Assembly: GCA_964481655.1 (NCBI GenBank)
Contig: CAYZVO010000001.1
Coordinates: 62,001 to 126,000 of the forward strand
From: CALDOK01 sp964481655
Lineage (GTDB): Bacteria > Myxococcota_A > UBA796 > JAFGLY01
DNA length: 64,000 nt
Direction: 5' to 3'
Below are positions 36,034 through 44,834 of this stretch, piece by piece. Positions within the stretch are counted from its first letter, which is position 1; each line of letters begins with the position of its first letter. Position numbers and translations under genes: made by a program. The notes under the pieces were generated by a model that worked only from the letters and a program-made list of their open reading frames with translations, did not search any database and was not told where the DNA came from.

Positions 36034-38796
36034 ATGATCCGCAGCCTCGCCCTGTTCGCGCTGCTCCTGCCCACCTCGAGCCTGGCCTCGGACGACTACG
36101 CGAAGAAGGGGGGCACGGGGACGCGCACCTTCGAGCAGCAGGGGACGCTGAGCTCGGAGCTCTGGCTGCTCGGGGGTGAGTCCGCCGTGCTCACCGTCGA
36201 CATCCAGTCCGGTGAGATCGTCCTGCGTGGTGGTGGGCTGGTCCTCAGCGAGGCCGCCGCGGGTGCCGTCGCGCTGGTCCCGTCCTGGATGCAGGCCCAG
36301 CTCGCGCTGACCCTCTCCAAGCTCGATGAGAGCCGGCAGGACGAGATCGCTGCGCTGCTGAACGAATACGCCAACGACGTCGCCCTGGACGAGCTGGCCT
36401 ACAGCATCGCGGCCACCAGCCCCGAAGAGCTGAGCCTGAGCGCCCAGTACGGTCTGCTGGACGTGCTGGTGGCCAATGCGACCGCCATCTACGACATCGA
36501 CCCCTGGGTGGACTTCGCGGATCTGGTGGAGCTGGACGACGGCAGCACCACCGTGGAGTACCACCACGACGACGGCTCCGGGCTGCAGTCCTACACGGTG
36601 GACCCCGAGATCTACTACCGGCACGTGGTCAACCCCAAGCTCGACATGGAGCTGCCGCTGTTCATGGACCCGGAGTCCTTCAGCCTGGCGGATCCGCCCC
36701 GCGGGGTGCACTGGCGGGAGTGGATCTTCTTCTCGGCGATGGACGACGGCACCTGGGACTACCGCACCCACTGGCTCGAGGAGACACCCTACGCCGTCGT
36801 CGATGACGACCTCGCCGACCTCGAGGCCGTCGGCTGGCTCTACGGCTTCGAGGTGGACCCCATCGTGGTGGTCCAGGACGGTGCGGGCGCGCCGCTGCTG
36901 GTGGAGGTGGACTGGGGCAAGGGCTCGGTGCTGGCCACCACCATCGACCTCGAGCTGGCCCACCTGGACAGCCACGACGTCGCCGCGAACGTGCTCGAGT
37001 ACGTGCAGCGGCGGGACGTGCTCGAGGCCGACGAGATCACCCTGATCCTCACCGACGGCGGTGACGCGGGGGCGGAGTACATCACCCACCTCGAGGCCGA
37101 GGTGCTGCCCTACGAGACCTGGGATCTGTCAGGGGGCGCACCCGAGCTGGACGGCTACGCCAAGGTCATCGTGCCCCAGGGGCTGAGCCTCGAGGCCTAC
37201 CAGACCGTCTACGAAGAGACGAGCGCCGAGGCCCTCGAGAGCTTCGTCTCCGGCGGCGGCACCCTGCTGCTGCAGGCCGACCCGGAGCTGGGGGACAGCT
37301 ACGCCTACCCCTGCGGGATCAGCGTGGTGCTGGACGAGGTGAGCGACCCGAGCTTCCTGGGCCACCCGGTGCTGGCCGAGAGCATCGCCGGCGTCGAGAG
37401 CCTCTGGGACGGGGTCCGGTACGACGGCCTGAGCGGGGATCGGGCGCTGGCGGACACCCTCTCCGCCGTTGACGCCATCGGCTGGTTCGTCACCCAGAAC
37501 ATGTTCGACAACGTCAGCGAGTACTCCAACACCCACAGCGACTACGACGGGGAGCGCTCGGTCTGGCCCCAGCGCATCATGCACAACCACTTCGGCAACT
37601 GCGGCGAGTGCCAGGACATGATCACCGCGGCGGCCCGGGCCTGCCTGATCCCGACGATGAACGTCTGGAGCATCGAGGACCACGTCTGGAACGAGTTCTT
37701 CTTCGAGGACGGCTGGCACGCCTGGCAGGTGGACTGGTCCGACGGCCCCACCCGCATCGACAACGGCGGGGTGGGCGCCGACTCGAGCTACGGCGGCGGC
37801 AAGGAGGTCTCCGCCATCATGGGCTTCCACCAGAACGGCTTCATCGCCGACGAGCACGTGGCCCTGTACACCGACACGATCACCGCGAACGTCACGGTCC
37901 GCGATGTCGACGGGGACCCCGTGCCCGGCGCCATGGTGCTGGTGGCGGTCGAGAACTACTACTACGACCAGTACCTGGACCAGGGGGCGTGGGTGCACAC
38001 CGACCTGAACGGCGAGGTGGAGCTCACCCTGGGGGACAACCGCAACTTCTGGTTCATCGCCGCGGCGGATCTGGAGGATGGCGAGACCTGGGCGCCGGCC
38101 AGCATCACCGACATCCAGTCCGGCTCCTACCCCAACTGGTTCCTGGCCACCGAGGCGGGCGATCCCTCCATCGCGGCGGCCGAGGCGGTGGCCGGCTCCA
38201 GCCACGAGATCCCCGTCGTCCTGGGGGGGCGCCTGGAGCGCCGGCCGGCGGAGGTCGATCACACCGGCTCCATCGAGGTCGCATTGGACCTGGAGCTCAC
38301 CCTCGACGACGTGCTGCTCGACGCGCCGGCCAGCCGCAGCTTCCTGGGGTGGTACGCCGAGTTGGGCTACGCCTACGGCGGCGGGCTCATCGAGCCCCTG
38401 GACGAGCCAGGCGCCGTGGACCTGTACCTGATGGACGCCGCCAACCTGGCCCTGTTCGAGGCGGGCGAGGCCTTCGAGATCATCACCCAGGAGCGCCGCG
38501 TGGGCCCTGGGCTGATCAGCCAGTCCACCGAGACCAACGACGAGCAGCTCTACCTGGTCGTCTCCAACCGCGGCGCCCCCGACCACGTCTTCCACGGCAG
38601 CCTGACCCTGGACTACCAGGGCGAGACCTGGGACTGGGACGGTGAGTCCCCCGGCTGCAGCGGCTGCGCCACGAGCCCCACCCGGCGCCCAGGCGTGGCG
38701 CTGTTGGGGGTGTTGGCGGTGCTGGGGGTCGCGCTGAGGCGGTTCGATCACCGAACGCAGGGGAGCAGTTCACCTGCTCCCGTAGGCCGCCCTTAG
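36034..38796 (+). CDS. Exported transglutaminase-like protein with C-terminal anchor
   Basis: A 920-residue protein with GGAGG before the ATG and a signal peptide (MIRSLALFALLLPTSSLA). The transglutaminase core is near residues 525-570: NCGECQDMITAAARACLIPT carries the Cys, DHVWNEFF the His and VDWSDG the Asp. A carboxypeptidase-regulatory-like domain follows (ITANVTVRDVDGDPVPGAMV). The C-terminus has a Cys-rich/hydrophobic/Arg tail (CSGCATSP..GVALLGVLAVLGVALRR) like MYXO-CTERM, but about 18 further residues (FDHRTQGSSSPAPVGRP) follow. This odd tail coincides with a strong hairpin at 38761-38781. It may be a surface crosslinking or peptidase-type enzyme. Confidence 0.88.
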   Translation: MIRSLALFALLLPTSSLASDDYAKKGGTGTRTFEQQGTLSSELWLLGGESAVLTVDIQSGEIVLRGGGLVLSEAAAGAVALVPSWMQAQLALTLSKLDESRQDEIAALLNEYANDVALDELAYSIAATSPEELSLSAQYGLLDVLVANATAIYDIDPWVDFADLVELDDGSTTVEYHHDDGSGLQSYTVDPEIYYRHVVNPKLDMELPLFMDPESFSLADPPRGVHWREWIFFSAMDDGTWDYRTHWLEETPYAVVDDDLADLEAVGWLYGFEVDPIVVVQDGAGAPLLVEVDWGKGSVLATTIDLELAHLDSHDVAANVLEYVQRRDVLEADEITLILTDGGDAGAEYITHLEAEVLPYETWDLSGGAPELDGYAKVIVPQGLSLEAYQTVYEETSAEALESFVSGGGTLLLQADPELGDSYAYPCGISVVLDEVSDPSFLGHPVLAESIAGVESLWDGVRYDGLSGDRALADTLSAVDAIGWFVTQNMFDNVSEYSNTHSDYDGERSVWPQRIMHNHFGNCGECQDMITAAARACLIPTMNVWSIEDHVWNEFFFEDGWHAWQVDWSDGPTRIDNGGVGADSSYGGGKEVSAIMGFHQNGFIADEHVALYTDTITANVTVRDVDGDPVPGAMVLVAVENYYYDQYLDQGAWVHTDLNGEVELTLGDNRNFWFIAAADLEDGETWAPASITDIQSGSYPNWFLATEAGDPSIAAAEAVAGSSHEIPVVLGGRLERRPAEVDHTGSIEVALDLELTLDDVLLDAPASRSFLGWYAELGYAYGGGLIEPLDEPGAVDLYLMDAANLALFEAGEAFEIITQERRVGPGLISQSTETNDEQLYLVVSNRGAPDHVFHGSLTLDYQGETWDWDGESPGCSGCATSPTRRPGVALLGVLAVLGVALRRFDHRTQGSSSPAPVGRP
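38761..38781. terminator. Strong hairpin inside the 3' end of the transglutaminase-like gene
   Basis: GGGAGCAG (38761-38768) pairs with CTGCTCCC (38774-38781) around a 5-base loop TTCAC. The hairpin lies 13 bases before the stop codon, within the coding frame and between two convergent genes. No T run follows on either strand. It may be a transcript-end hairpin that the extended reading frame runs through. Confidence 0.45.
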
Positions 38797-39590
38797 TAGC
38801 CCGACGCCTGCCCCGCCCCGACCACGCCTTCGTAGTCTTCGCCGGTGCTCAGGGTGGTGCGGACGGCGTCGATGGGCCAGGACTCGTTGCAGACGAACAT
38901 GCGGTTGAGCAGGCACAGGTCGTCGTCGCAGTCGGAGCTCTCGGCTTCGTTGTACTGGGGCACGGTGGCGCCGGGGGGGGACTTGGGGTCGTCGTCGTTG
39001 GTGACCAGGTAGGTCCCCGAGGGGATCTTGCCCGAGGCGCCGCCGCCGCCCAGGTAGCCCTGCAGGGCCCTGGGGTTCCAGCCGTCGCTCTCGCTCCAGT
39101 CCTGGACCGTGGAGACGTCGGCGTCTTCGGTGCCGTTGAGCACGTCGCCGTCCTGCTGCAGGGTGAAGGTGACCTCGCGGGTCTGGTCCGAGGTGGCGCT
39201 GTACTGGTAGCCGGAGGCGTGGGTGTCGTTGTCCGATGAGGTGGACATGCCGGTCCAGGTGAAGGTCCAGGCGCCGTCGGATTCGTGCACGCCCGGGTAG
39301 GCGTCGGTGCCGATGATCAGGGTGGCGGCGTCGGGGCCCGTGCTGGTGATCAGGCCGTAGAAGATCTGATCGCTGTAGGACTCGTCGGTGGTCTCGGTCC
39401 AGTCCGGGTCCTCTTCGTCGTCCTCGCCGTCGACCCAGCCGAAGGTGAAGTTGTGGGAGATGGTCTCGGTGCAGGTCTCCTCGGCCTGGTCGGTGGCCTG
39501 CATGGAGAACTGCCAGACGCCGTCGATGAGATCGGGGGCACAGCCGCTGCCGATCAGGGCCGGGATGAGCACGATGAGCGCGCGGGACAT
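38793..39590 (-). CDS. Acidic lipoprotein of unknown function
   Basis: A 265-residue lipoprotein (LIVLIPALIGSGCAPD). The mature chain is Asp/Ser/Thr-rich with alternating hydrophobic positions typical of a beta-sandwich. It contains two Cys pairs (SSDCDDDLC and CNESW) near the C-terminus. The sequence DEEDPDWTETTDES is strongly acidic. No family recognised. Its stop overlaps that of the transglutaminase-like gene by four bases in a convergent pair. Confidence 0.7.
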   Translation of the reverse strand: MSRALIVLIPALIGSGCAPDLIDGVWQFSMQATDQAEETCTETISHNFTFGWVDGEDDEEDPDWTETTDESYSDQIFYGLITSTGPDAATLIIGTDAYPGVHESDGAWTFTWTGMSTSSDNDTHASGYQYSATSDQTREVTFTLQQDGDVLNGTEDADVSTVQDWSESDGWNPRALQGYLGGGGASGKIPSGTYLVTNDDDPKSPPGATVPQYNEAESSDCDDDLCLLNRMFVCNESWPIDAVRTTLSTGEDYEGVVGAGQASGY

Positions 39591-39688
39591 GGGGACCTCG
39601 CCAATGGAGGGCGCCGTCGTCGGTCGCCCTTCGGGTCGCTCAGGTTAACATCGGTGCGATCCCGTGCGCGCCCGGAGGAACCTCCATC

Positions 39689-40093
39689 ATGCTCACCCGC
39701 CTCGACCACATCGCCATCGCCGTGCCCGATCTCGAGCTGGCCATCCAGCGTTTCGCCGCCGATCTCGGCCTCGAGCTGTCGGGGCGCGAGGACGTCGAAG
39801 CCGCCAAGACCAGCACCGCCTTCTTCCCCATCGAAGGCACCAAGATCGAGCTGGTGCACCCCCTGCGGGGTGCCGGGCCCATCGCCAAGTTCCTCGAGAA
39901 GAAGGGCGGCGGCCTGCACCACATCTGCTTCGAGACCGACGACATCCTCGGCGACGTCGCCCGCCTGAAGGAGAAGGGCTACCGCTTCCTCTCCGACGGC
40001 CCCAGCCCTGGCGCCCACGGCAAGCAGGTGATCTTCATCCACCCCAAGTCCGCCGGCGGCGTGCTCATCGAGCTGGCCCAGCCCCAGGACTGA
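39689..40093 (+). CDS. mce: Methylmalonyl-CoA epimerase
   Basis: A 134-residue vicinal-oxygen-chelate protein, the usual length for the enzyme, with GGAGG upstream. Metal ligands are in place: His in LDHIAIAVPD, His in GLHHICFET and Glu near the end (VLIELAQPQD). FFPIEGTKIELVHPL and FLEKKGGGLHHICFE are diagnostic. It interconverts (2R)- and (2S)-methylmalonyl-CoA between propionyl-CoA carboxylase and methylmalonyl-CoA mutase. Neither partner is in the window. An unrelated small secreted protein follows after two bases. Confidence 0.95.
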   Translation: MLTRLDHIAIAVPDLELAIQRFAADLGLELSGREDVEAAKTSTAFFPIEGTKIELVHPLRGAGPIAKFLEKKGGGLHHICFETDDILGDVARLKEKGYRFLSDGPSPGAHGKQVIFIHPKSAGGVLIELAQPQD

Positions 40094-40095
40094 CG

Positions 40096-40596
40096 ATGTC
40101 CGCCCCCCTGCTCCTGCTGGCCCTCGCCACCAGCGCCTTCGCCGACACCGGCGAGGAGCTCTGCAAGGACTGGTCGGTCAACCCCGACGCGGTCACCACC
40201 AGCTCCGGCAACAGCCACCTGTTCCGCATCGACACCCTGCGGGAGTGCCGCAGCGATCTGGTGTGCGTCTGGTCCCTCACCACCGACGTGGGCGAGCTGC
40301 AGACCGACGAGGGGCTGAACATCTGGTGGGACGCCCCCACCGAGCGGCCCTACATGTGCGAGCCCCAGGACACCTCGCTGGTGGCCACCTGCGTGCTGTG
40401 GGACAGCTTCACCCGCACCGCCACGGTCGACATCCAGGTGCGCTGCACCGACGCTGAGCGCGAAGAGCTGGCCGAAGAGCTGGCCTCCCTCTACACGGTC
40501 CAGGGCGGGGGCTGCACCTCCCCGGGCCGCGCCGAGGCGCTGCTGCTGCTCTTCCCCATCGGTCTGTTCGGCCTCCGCCGTCGCCTGCGTCCCTAG
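40096..40596 (+). CDS. Small exported protein with MYXO-CTERM-like tail
   Basis: Starting at ATG 40096, two bases after the epimerase stop; 166 residues. Signal peptide (MSAPLLLLALATSAFA), then a Cys-containing beta-rich core (ELCKDWSVNP, RECRSDLVCVWSL, RPYMCEP, RCTDAER). The C-terminus is GGGCTSPGRAEALLLLFPIGLFGLRRRLRP: a Cys, a hydrophobic stretch and an Arg cluster, the same architecture as the tails of the 8670 and 36034 genes. Function unknown; probably surface-displayed. Confidence 0.8.
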   Translation: MSAPLLLLALATSAFADTGEELCKDWSVNPDAVTTSSGNSHLFRIDTLRECRSDLVCVWSLTTDVGELQTDEGLNIWWDAPTERPYMCEPQDTSLVATCVLWDSFTRTATVDIQVRCTDAEREELAEELASLYTVQGGGCTSPGRAEALLLLFPIGLFGLRRRLRP

Positions 40597-40608
40597 GCGG
40601 GGCCCACC

Positions 40609-41715
40609 GTGTCCCTCCGCGTCAGCGCCTCCGGCGAGCAGACCAGCCTGTCCGAGCGCAAGCGTCGGGCCGGCCAGCGCCTGCTGCTGACCCTGTCGGA
40701 GCCCCGGCTCGGCTACGACCAGCGCGCGCTGCTGGCGGAGCTGCAGCCCGCTGGCTTCGTCGTGGATCCCACCGGGGCCGACGAGCCCGGCCAGCTGCGG
40801 GAGCTGGCCGCCGAGCTGACCGCCCGCCTGCCGCCGGCCTTGCCGCCGGTCCTCTGTGCCCGCCACGACGTCGGGCGCCCCTGCCCCGGGGCCACCGAGC
40901 AGCCGCCGCTGCGCTGGCTCGCGGGCGCCGACGACCCGGCCCTCACCCGCGCGGTCGGCCGGGCCTGGCGGCGGGAGCTGGCCGCCATGGGCTTTCACCT
41001 GCAGCTGGGGCCCCGCTGTGAGCTCGAGCCTGCCGCCAGCGAGACCCTCCCCGCCGGCCCCGATGAGCTCGGATCGCTGCTCGCGGGAGACGATCCGCCG
41101 CGCACCGCCCGCACCATCGGCGCCTTCGTGCACGACGAGCCGGGCGACGCCTGCGCTGCCTGTCCTTGCTTCGCCCAAGGCTGGCTGCGGGACGGCCGGC
41201 TGGTGGCCTGGGAGAAGGAGCTGCCCGGGCTGGGGGCCGCGGCCCGCGCCCGGGGGGCGGCCGCGGGGCGCGGCGGCGCGCCGGCGCTGCTGCTGGGCTG
41301 GGGCCGCTGGCCGGCCTTCGACGAGCAGCGGCCGGTCTGGGCGACCGAAGGCCTGATGCTGGGGCAGCTGCGCCAGCGCCTGGGCTTCGGTGGTCTGCTG
41401 CTGGCCGAGGACCCGAGCATCGCGCCGGAGGCCGAACGCCTGCGGGTGGCCGACCTGCTCCGCGACGCGCTGGCCGCCAGCCTGGATCTGTGGATCCTCC
41501 AGCCGCGAGCCGAGCGGCAGGTCGCCCTCTACGAGGCCCTGGTGCGGCTCCAGGAGCGCCACCCCATCCTGGACACGGTCATGGATCTCACCACCAAGCG
41601 CCTGCTGCGCGGTCGTGAGCGGCTGATGCTCCACCGCGTCCGCCCCGGCCTCGAGGTCGTGGACCACCGCTCCCACCGCGACCTGGTGCTGCTGGCGCGC
41701 GCCCGCGGGAGCTGA
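40609..41715 (+). CDS. Degenerate GH3 (NagZ-like) protein
   Basis: A 368-residue soluble protein whose order of motifs follows NagZ-type beta-N-acetylglucosaminidases: an early LCARHDVGRPCPGATEQPPLRWL (aligned with the usual DQEGGR region), then RAVGRAWRRELAAMGFHLQLGP, a GWLRDGRLVAWEKELPG region in place of KHFPGHG, and TEGLMLGQLRQRLGFGGLLLAEDPSI in place of GFDG-x-x-x-SDDL. The KHFPGHG histidines and the usual nucleophile context are altered. It could be an inactive relative or have changed specificity. No signal peptide. The assignment is by pattern only. Confidence 0.55.
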   Translation: MSLRVSASGEQTSLSERKRRAGQRLLLTLSEPRLGYDQRALLAELQPAGFVVDPTGADEPGQLRELAAELTARLPPALPPVLCARHDVGRPCPGATEQPPLRWLAGADDPALTRAVGRAWRRELAAMGFHLQLGPRCELEPAASETLPAGPDELGSLLAGDDPPRTARTIGAFVHDEPGDACAACPCFAQGWLRDGRLVAWEKELPGLGAAARARGAAAGRGGAPALLLGWGRWPAFDEQRPVWATEGLMLGQLRQRLGFGGLLLAEDPSIAPEAERLRVADLLRDALAASLDLWILQPRAERQVALYEALVRLQERHPILDTVMDLTTKRLLRGRERLMLHRVRPGLEVVDHRSHRDLVLLARARGS

Positions 41716-42555
41716 TCAGTGGCGGGGCCCCTTCTCTGAGGGGAAGCAGCGAGCCTTCTGGAAGTGCTGCAGGGTCTGGATGAGCCGCGGGTGATCGGGC
41801 GCGGTGCCCGTGCCGATGGTGGCGGAGGCCCATGAGGGGCTCAGCTCGGAGCGCTCGGTGGCGCAGAGGGCGTCCTGGTGGCCCGGGGGCTTCATGGCTT
41901 CGTTGAGCCAGCCGCGGAAGCTGGTCTCGGCGGTCATCCAGCAGGTCTCCCGCTCGGTCTCGGGGACCTGCTCGCAGACCCCCACCGCGATGTGGCGCGC
42001 GCGCTCGAAGGCCACCTGGTAGGCGTGCTGCCAGAAGTGTTTGGACAGCTCGGGCTGGCCACCGAAGGCCTCCACCCAGCGGTCGTGGATCACCTGCACC
42101 CTGTCGTGGTCGTCCACCATCACGCGGATGCCGTCGTCGCCGACGGCCTGCCGAAGCTCCAGCTGCCACAGGTGGTTGGAGCAGTCGCGCATGAAGATGC
42201 CCGCGTGGGCGCAGAGCTGGGCCGCCCGCTCGAGCTCGCTCTGGGTCCGGGCGCGCTCCGCCGCCACGAAGTAGCACTCGTCGCGCCACTGGCCTTCGGC
42301 GATCTCGGCGCACAGGCTCTCGGGATCCACGCCCTCGAGCACCCCTGTCCGGCTGGCCAGGGCCGACAGGCAGTCGGAGCGCAGGGCTTCGTCCCCGATG
42401 GCGCGGCAGTGGGCCAGCCGTTGCTCGGGTTCTCCACGGGTGACCCCGGCCAGGTAGTGCTCGCGGTCACCCTGGTCGTCACCGCTGGACCCGTCGCCCG
42501 AGCAGGCCACCAGGCCTGCCAGCAGCATCGAGCGCACGGGGAGGGCTGGGAACAC
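41716..42555 (-). CDS. Cys-containing lipoprotein of unknown function
   Basis: I use GTG 42555, which gives a lipoprotein leader (MFPALPVRSMLLAGLVAC). Alternatives at 42537 or 42528 would make the leader too short; none has a clear ribosome site. The ~279-residue chain is helical. It has regularly placed Cys in short segments (RLAHCRAIGDEALRSDCLSAL, SLCAEIAEGQWRDECYFVAAE, QLCAHAGIFMRDCSNH), resembling a series of small helical pairs with one Cys each. No family recognised. The gene is convergent with the GH3-like gene. Confidence 0.7.
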   Translation of the reverse strand: MFPALPVRSMLLAGLVACSGDGSSGDDQGDREHYLAGVTRGEPEQRLAHCRAIGDEALRSDCLSALASRTGVLEGVDPESLCAEIAEGQWRDECYFVAAERARTQSELERAAQLCAHAGIFMRDCSNHLWQLELRQAVGDDGIRVMVDDHDRVQVIHDRWVEAFGGQPELSKHFWQHAYQVAFERARHIAVGVCEQVPETERETCWMTAETSFRGWLNEAMKPPGHQDALCATERSELSPSWASATIGTGTAPDHPRLIQTLQHFQKARCFPSEKGPRH

Positions 42556-42657
42556 AGGCCGATCACGGTAGCCCGTAGTGCCCTCGGCTTCCCCTCGCGG
42601 GCCCCCTTGCGTATGATCCACGTCTTCCAACCCGCAGCGCGGACAACGGAGAGACTC

Positions 42658-43125
42658 ATGCGCAAGCTGTTCGGACTGGTGGCCCTCGCCCTGTTCCTGG
42701 TGATCGGCTGTGGCAAGAAGGCCGAGCCCGAGGCCGCGGCCGATGGCCCCGCCGTCACCGCTGACCTGGCCCGGCTGGTGGTCATCCGCAAGGAGGTCGT
42801 CGGCACCGCCGAGAAGCCCACCTACCGGGGGGTGATCACGGTTCAGAACGGCTTCCAGGGCGAGATCACCCTCGATCGCGTGGAGTACGGCGGCACCGTC
42901 GGACGCCACACCATGCCCGACAGCATCGAGCAGCTGGACATGGTGGTGCCCGGTGGCAGCTCCACCGAGCTGCGCCTGGATGTGCAGTTCGGCTGGAAGG
43001 ACGACGCCCCGATGAACTTCCAGCAGGGCACCCTGACCGGCACGGTCTACTACCGCGGTCCCAAGGGCAAGATGCGTCAGCTGCCCTTCGCGGTCGACGG
43101 CCAGCTGACCATCCGCGGCCAGTAG
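42658..43125 (+). CDS. Small lipoprotein, possible LEA/WHy-like fold
   Basis: A 155-residue lipoprotein (MRKLFGLVALALFLVIGCGKK) starting at ATG 42658. The mature part reads as a single beta-sandwich (RGVITVQNGFQGEITLDRVEYGG, GGSSTELRLDVQFGW, GTLTGTVYYRG), with the strand arrangement of LEA-2/WHy domains, but I am not certain of that. A second secreted protein starts six bases after the stop. Confidence 0.7.
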   Translation: MRKLFGLVALALFLVIGCGKKAEPEAAADGPAVTADLARLVVIRKEVVGTAEKPTYRGVITVQNGFQGEITLDRVEYGGTVGRHTMPDSIEQLDMVVPGGSSTELRLDVQFGWKDDAPMNFQQGTLTGTVYYRGPKGKMRQLPFAVDGQLTIRGQ

Positions 43126-43131
43126 GCCGCC

Positions 43132-43671
43132 GTGCTCCCGCTCGGTGTCGCCCTGCTGTGGGCGGGTGTGAGCGTGGTGGGCGCCGAGCAGCTCGGTGAC
43201 GCCCCGGCCTGCCCCGAGCTGCAGTCACCTCCCGAGCACCTGCAGGTGGCCTGGGTCACCCCGGTGCGCAAGCGCGCCCGTGGCCGCAGCTCCCTGTCCG
43301 TGGTGCGGGTGTCCGAGCTGCGCACCTGGGTCCAGGCTGCCGGCGCCGACCAGGCGCGCACCCTGCAGGCCCTGGGCATCGTCGGCCCCCGCGGCAAGGT
43401 CCGCAAGCGCTACAAGATCACCCTCTTCGACGTCTCCGCCGACCTGCTCTGCCGACCCGTGGAGCACACACCGGAGGGCGAGGATGCCTATGGCCTGCCC
43501 GCCTGTCCGGGGGGCCGGCAGCTGGGGGTGCGCTGGGAGACCGGCTGCGGCAGCTCCGTGGACACGACCACCGACGAGCCCGGCTTCGACCTGTACCGCG
43601 TGCTGTGGCGGGACGCGGCCCGCGCTGGGTTCTGCGTGATGCCCCTCGAGCGCTTCCTCGAGGGGGCCTGA
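43132..43671 (+). CDS. Secreted protein of unknown function
   Basis: A 179-residue protein from GTG 43132 with a signal peptide (MLPLGVALLWAGVSVVGA). It contains a basic segment (RKRARGRSSL, GKVRKRYK) and several Cys (ACPEL, LLCRP, ACPGG, GCGSS, GFCVM) that could form disulfides. No family recognised. It is probably co-transcribed with the lipoprotein six bases upstream. Confidence 0.65.
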   Translation: MLPLGVALLWAGVSVVGAEQLGDAPACPELQSPPEHLQVAWVTPVRKRARGRSSLSVVRVSELRTWVQAAGADQARTLQALGIVGPRGKVRKRYKITLFDVSADLLCRPVEHTPEGEDAYGLPACPGGRQLGVRWETGCGSSVDTTTDEPGFDLYRVLWRDAARAGFCVMPLERFLEGA

Positions 43672-43674
43672 GGG

Positions 43675-44676
43675 TCACTTGGCGGCGTAGGCCGCGGCCC
43701 TGGTGGCGTCGATGCCGCCGGTGATGGAGACCATGGCGGCGTAGCCGGCCTCCTGCAGCGCGATGTCCACCAGATGCGGCGTGCTCTGCAGCTCCATGGT
43801 GCCCACCATCTTCCCGGGCGGCGAGGCGTAGAAGCCGCCGCTCATCGCGGTGCCGAAGCTCGTGGCGTCCAGGTAGCGGCGGGCGCCGTCGGCCACACTG
43901 CCGCTGACGCCGAGCGCGGGCCCCAGCAGCGTCATGGCGGGCACCACCACGAAGCGCATGAAGAACGGCATGTTGCGCGAGAAGCCCGTGCCCATCGCGG
44001 CCCCGGGGGAGACGGCCACGACCACGGTGCCCGCGGGGACCCTGCGGGCCATGGCGGCGGCCCACCAGGCGACCAGGGCCTTGGCGGTGGCGTAGGCCCG
44101 GTTGGGGTCGTAGCGGCCCCAGCTGCGGCCCCGGGCCAGGGCCTCGATGGTCCTGGCCAGGTCCCCGTCGTAGTCGGCCTCGGCGATGTGGCGGACGTTC
44201 TCCACCTCCATGCCCATGCCCGGCAGGTCGGAGCGCGCGGCCTCGGAGCCGGCGATGATGACCCGGGCGTCCTCGGCCAGCAGATCCGCGGCCATCAGCC
44301 CGACGGTCAGGGCGTGGTGGCCCACCAGGGTGGAGGCGTAGGCCAGATCGATGCCGTCGCTGTTGGTGGTGAGCTGCGGGCGGACCATGCCCGCGTTGAG
44401 CAGCAGCACCGAGATGGTGCGGCCGCGCTCGGCGAGGGTCCGCACCGCCTCCCGGGCCGAGCTCAGCTCCGAGGTGTCGATGGTGAGGGTCTCGAAGACA
44501 TCCACGCGGCAACGATCCATCAGGCGCACCCGGGCGTCCCGGGCCTTGTCGCGATCGCGGCAGGCGAGGATGACCCGGCCGTAGCCGGCGTCGCAGAGCT
44601 GGGCTGCGGCCTCGAAGCCGAGCCCCGAGTTCGCGCCGGTGACCAGCGCGACGCGGTGTTCGTTGGGATGGGACAT
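43675..44676 (-). CDS. Short-chain dehydrogenase/reductase
   Basis: A 333-residue SDR. The start is ATG 44676 behind GGAGG. Motifs: TGANSGLGFEAA, ACRDRDKARDAR, LLNAGMVRPQ (in place of NNAG) and the YATAK Tyr/Lys pair (Tyr in RAYATAKALVAWW). It is more distant from the first SDR than expected for a recent duplicate. The C-terminal ~90 residues (FFMRFVVVPAMTLLG) include a hydrophobic segment that may touch the membrane. Substrate unknown. Confidence 0.88.
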   Translation of the reverse strand: MSHPNEHRVALVTGANSGLGFEAAAQLCDAGYGRVILACRDRDKARDARVRLMDRCRVDVFETLTIDTSELSSAREAVRTLAERGRTISVLLLNAGMVRPQLTTNSDGIDLAYASTLVGHHALTVGLMAADLLAEDARVIIAGSEAARSDLPGMGMEVENVRHIAEADYDGDLARTIEALARGRSWGRYDPNRAYATAKALVAWWAAAMARRVPAGTVVVAVSPGAAMGTGFSRNMPFFMRFVVVPAMTLLGPALGVSGSVADGARRYLDATSFGTAMSGGFYASPPGKMVGTMELQSTPHLVDIALQEAGYAAMVSITGGIDATRAAAYAAK

Positions 44677-44708
44677 GGACACCTCCGGACTGGATCGGCT
44701 CCACGATA

Positions 44709-44735
44709 GACGCGCCGGCTGCCCGGGGGCGCGTC
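44709..44735. repeat. Inverted repeat in a divergent promoter region
   Basis: GACGCGCC (44709-44716) and GGCGCGTC (44728-44735) form a perfect 8-base stem around an 11-base loop. They lie in the 158-base gap between the second SDR (minus) and the DUF1460 gene (plus). It may be an operator pair or a hairpin. Confidence 0.35.
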
Positions 44736-44834
44736 GGGACCCGGATCGTCCGTTCTTCGGTGGGAACGCCCACACTCGGCCCAGCCGCGCTGTCGGCGCC
44801 CCGCAGCGGTTAGGCTGGCCTCCGAGGACCCGCC

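Noticed and set aside
41588..42313. Alternative minus-strand frame through the 41.6-42.3 kb lipoprotein
   Set aside because: Arg/Ala/Gly-rich and lacking a leader; the frame with the lipoprotein signal and evenly spaced Cys is far more protein-like.
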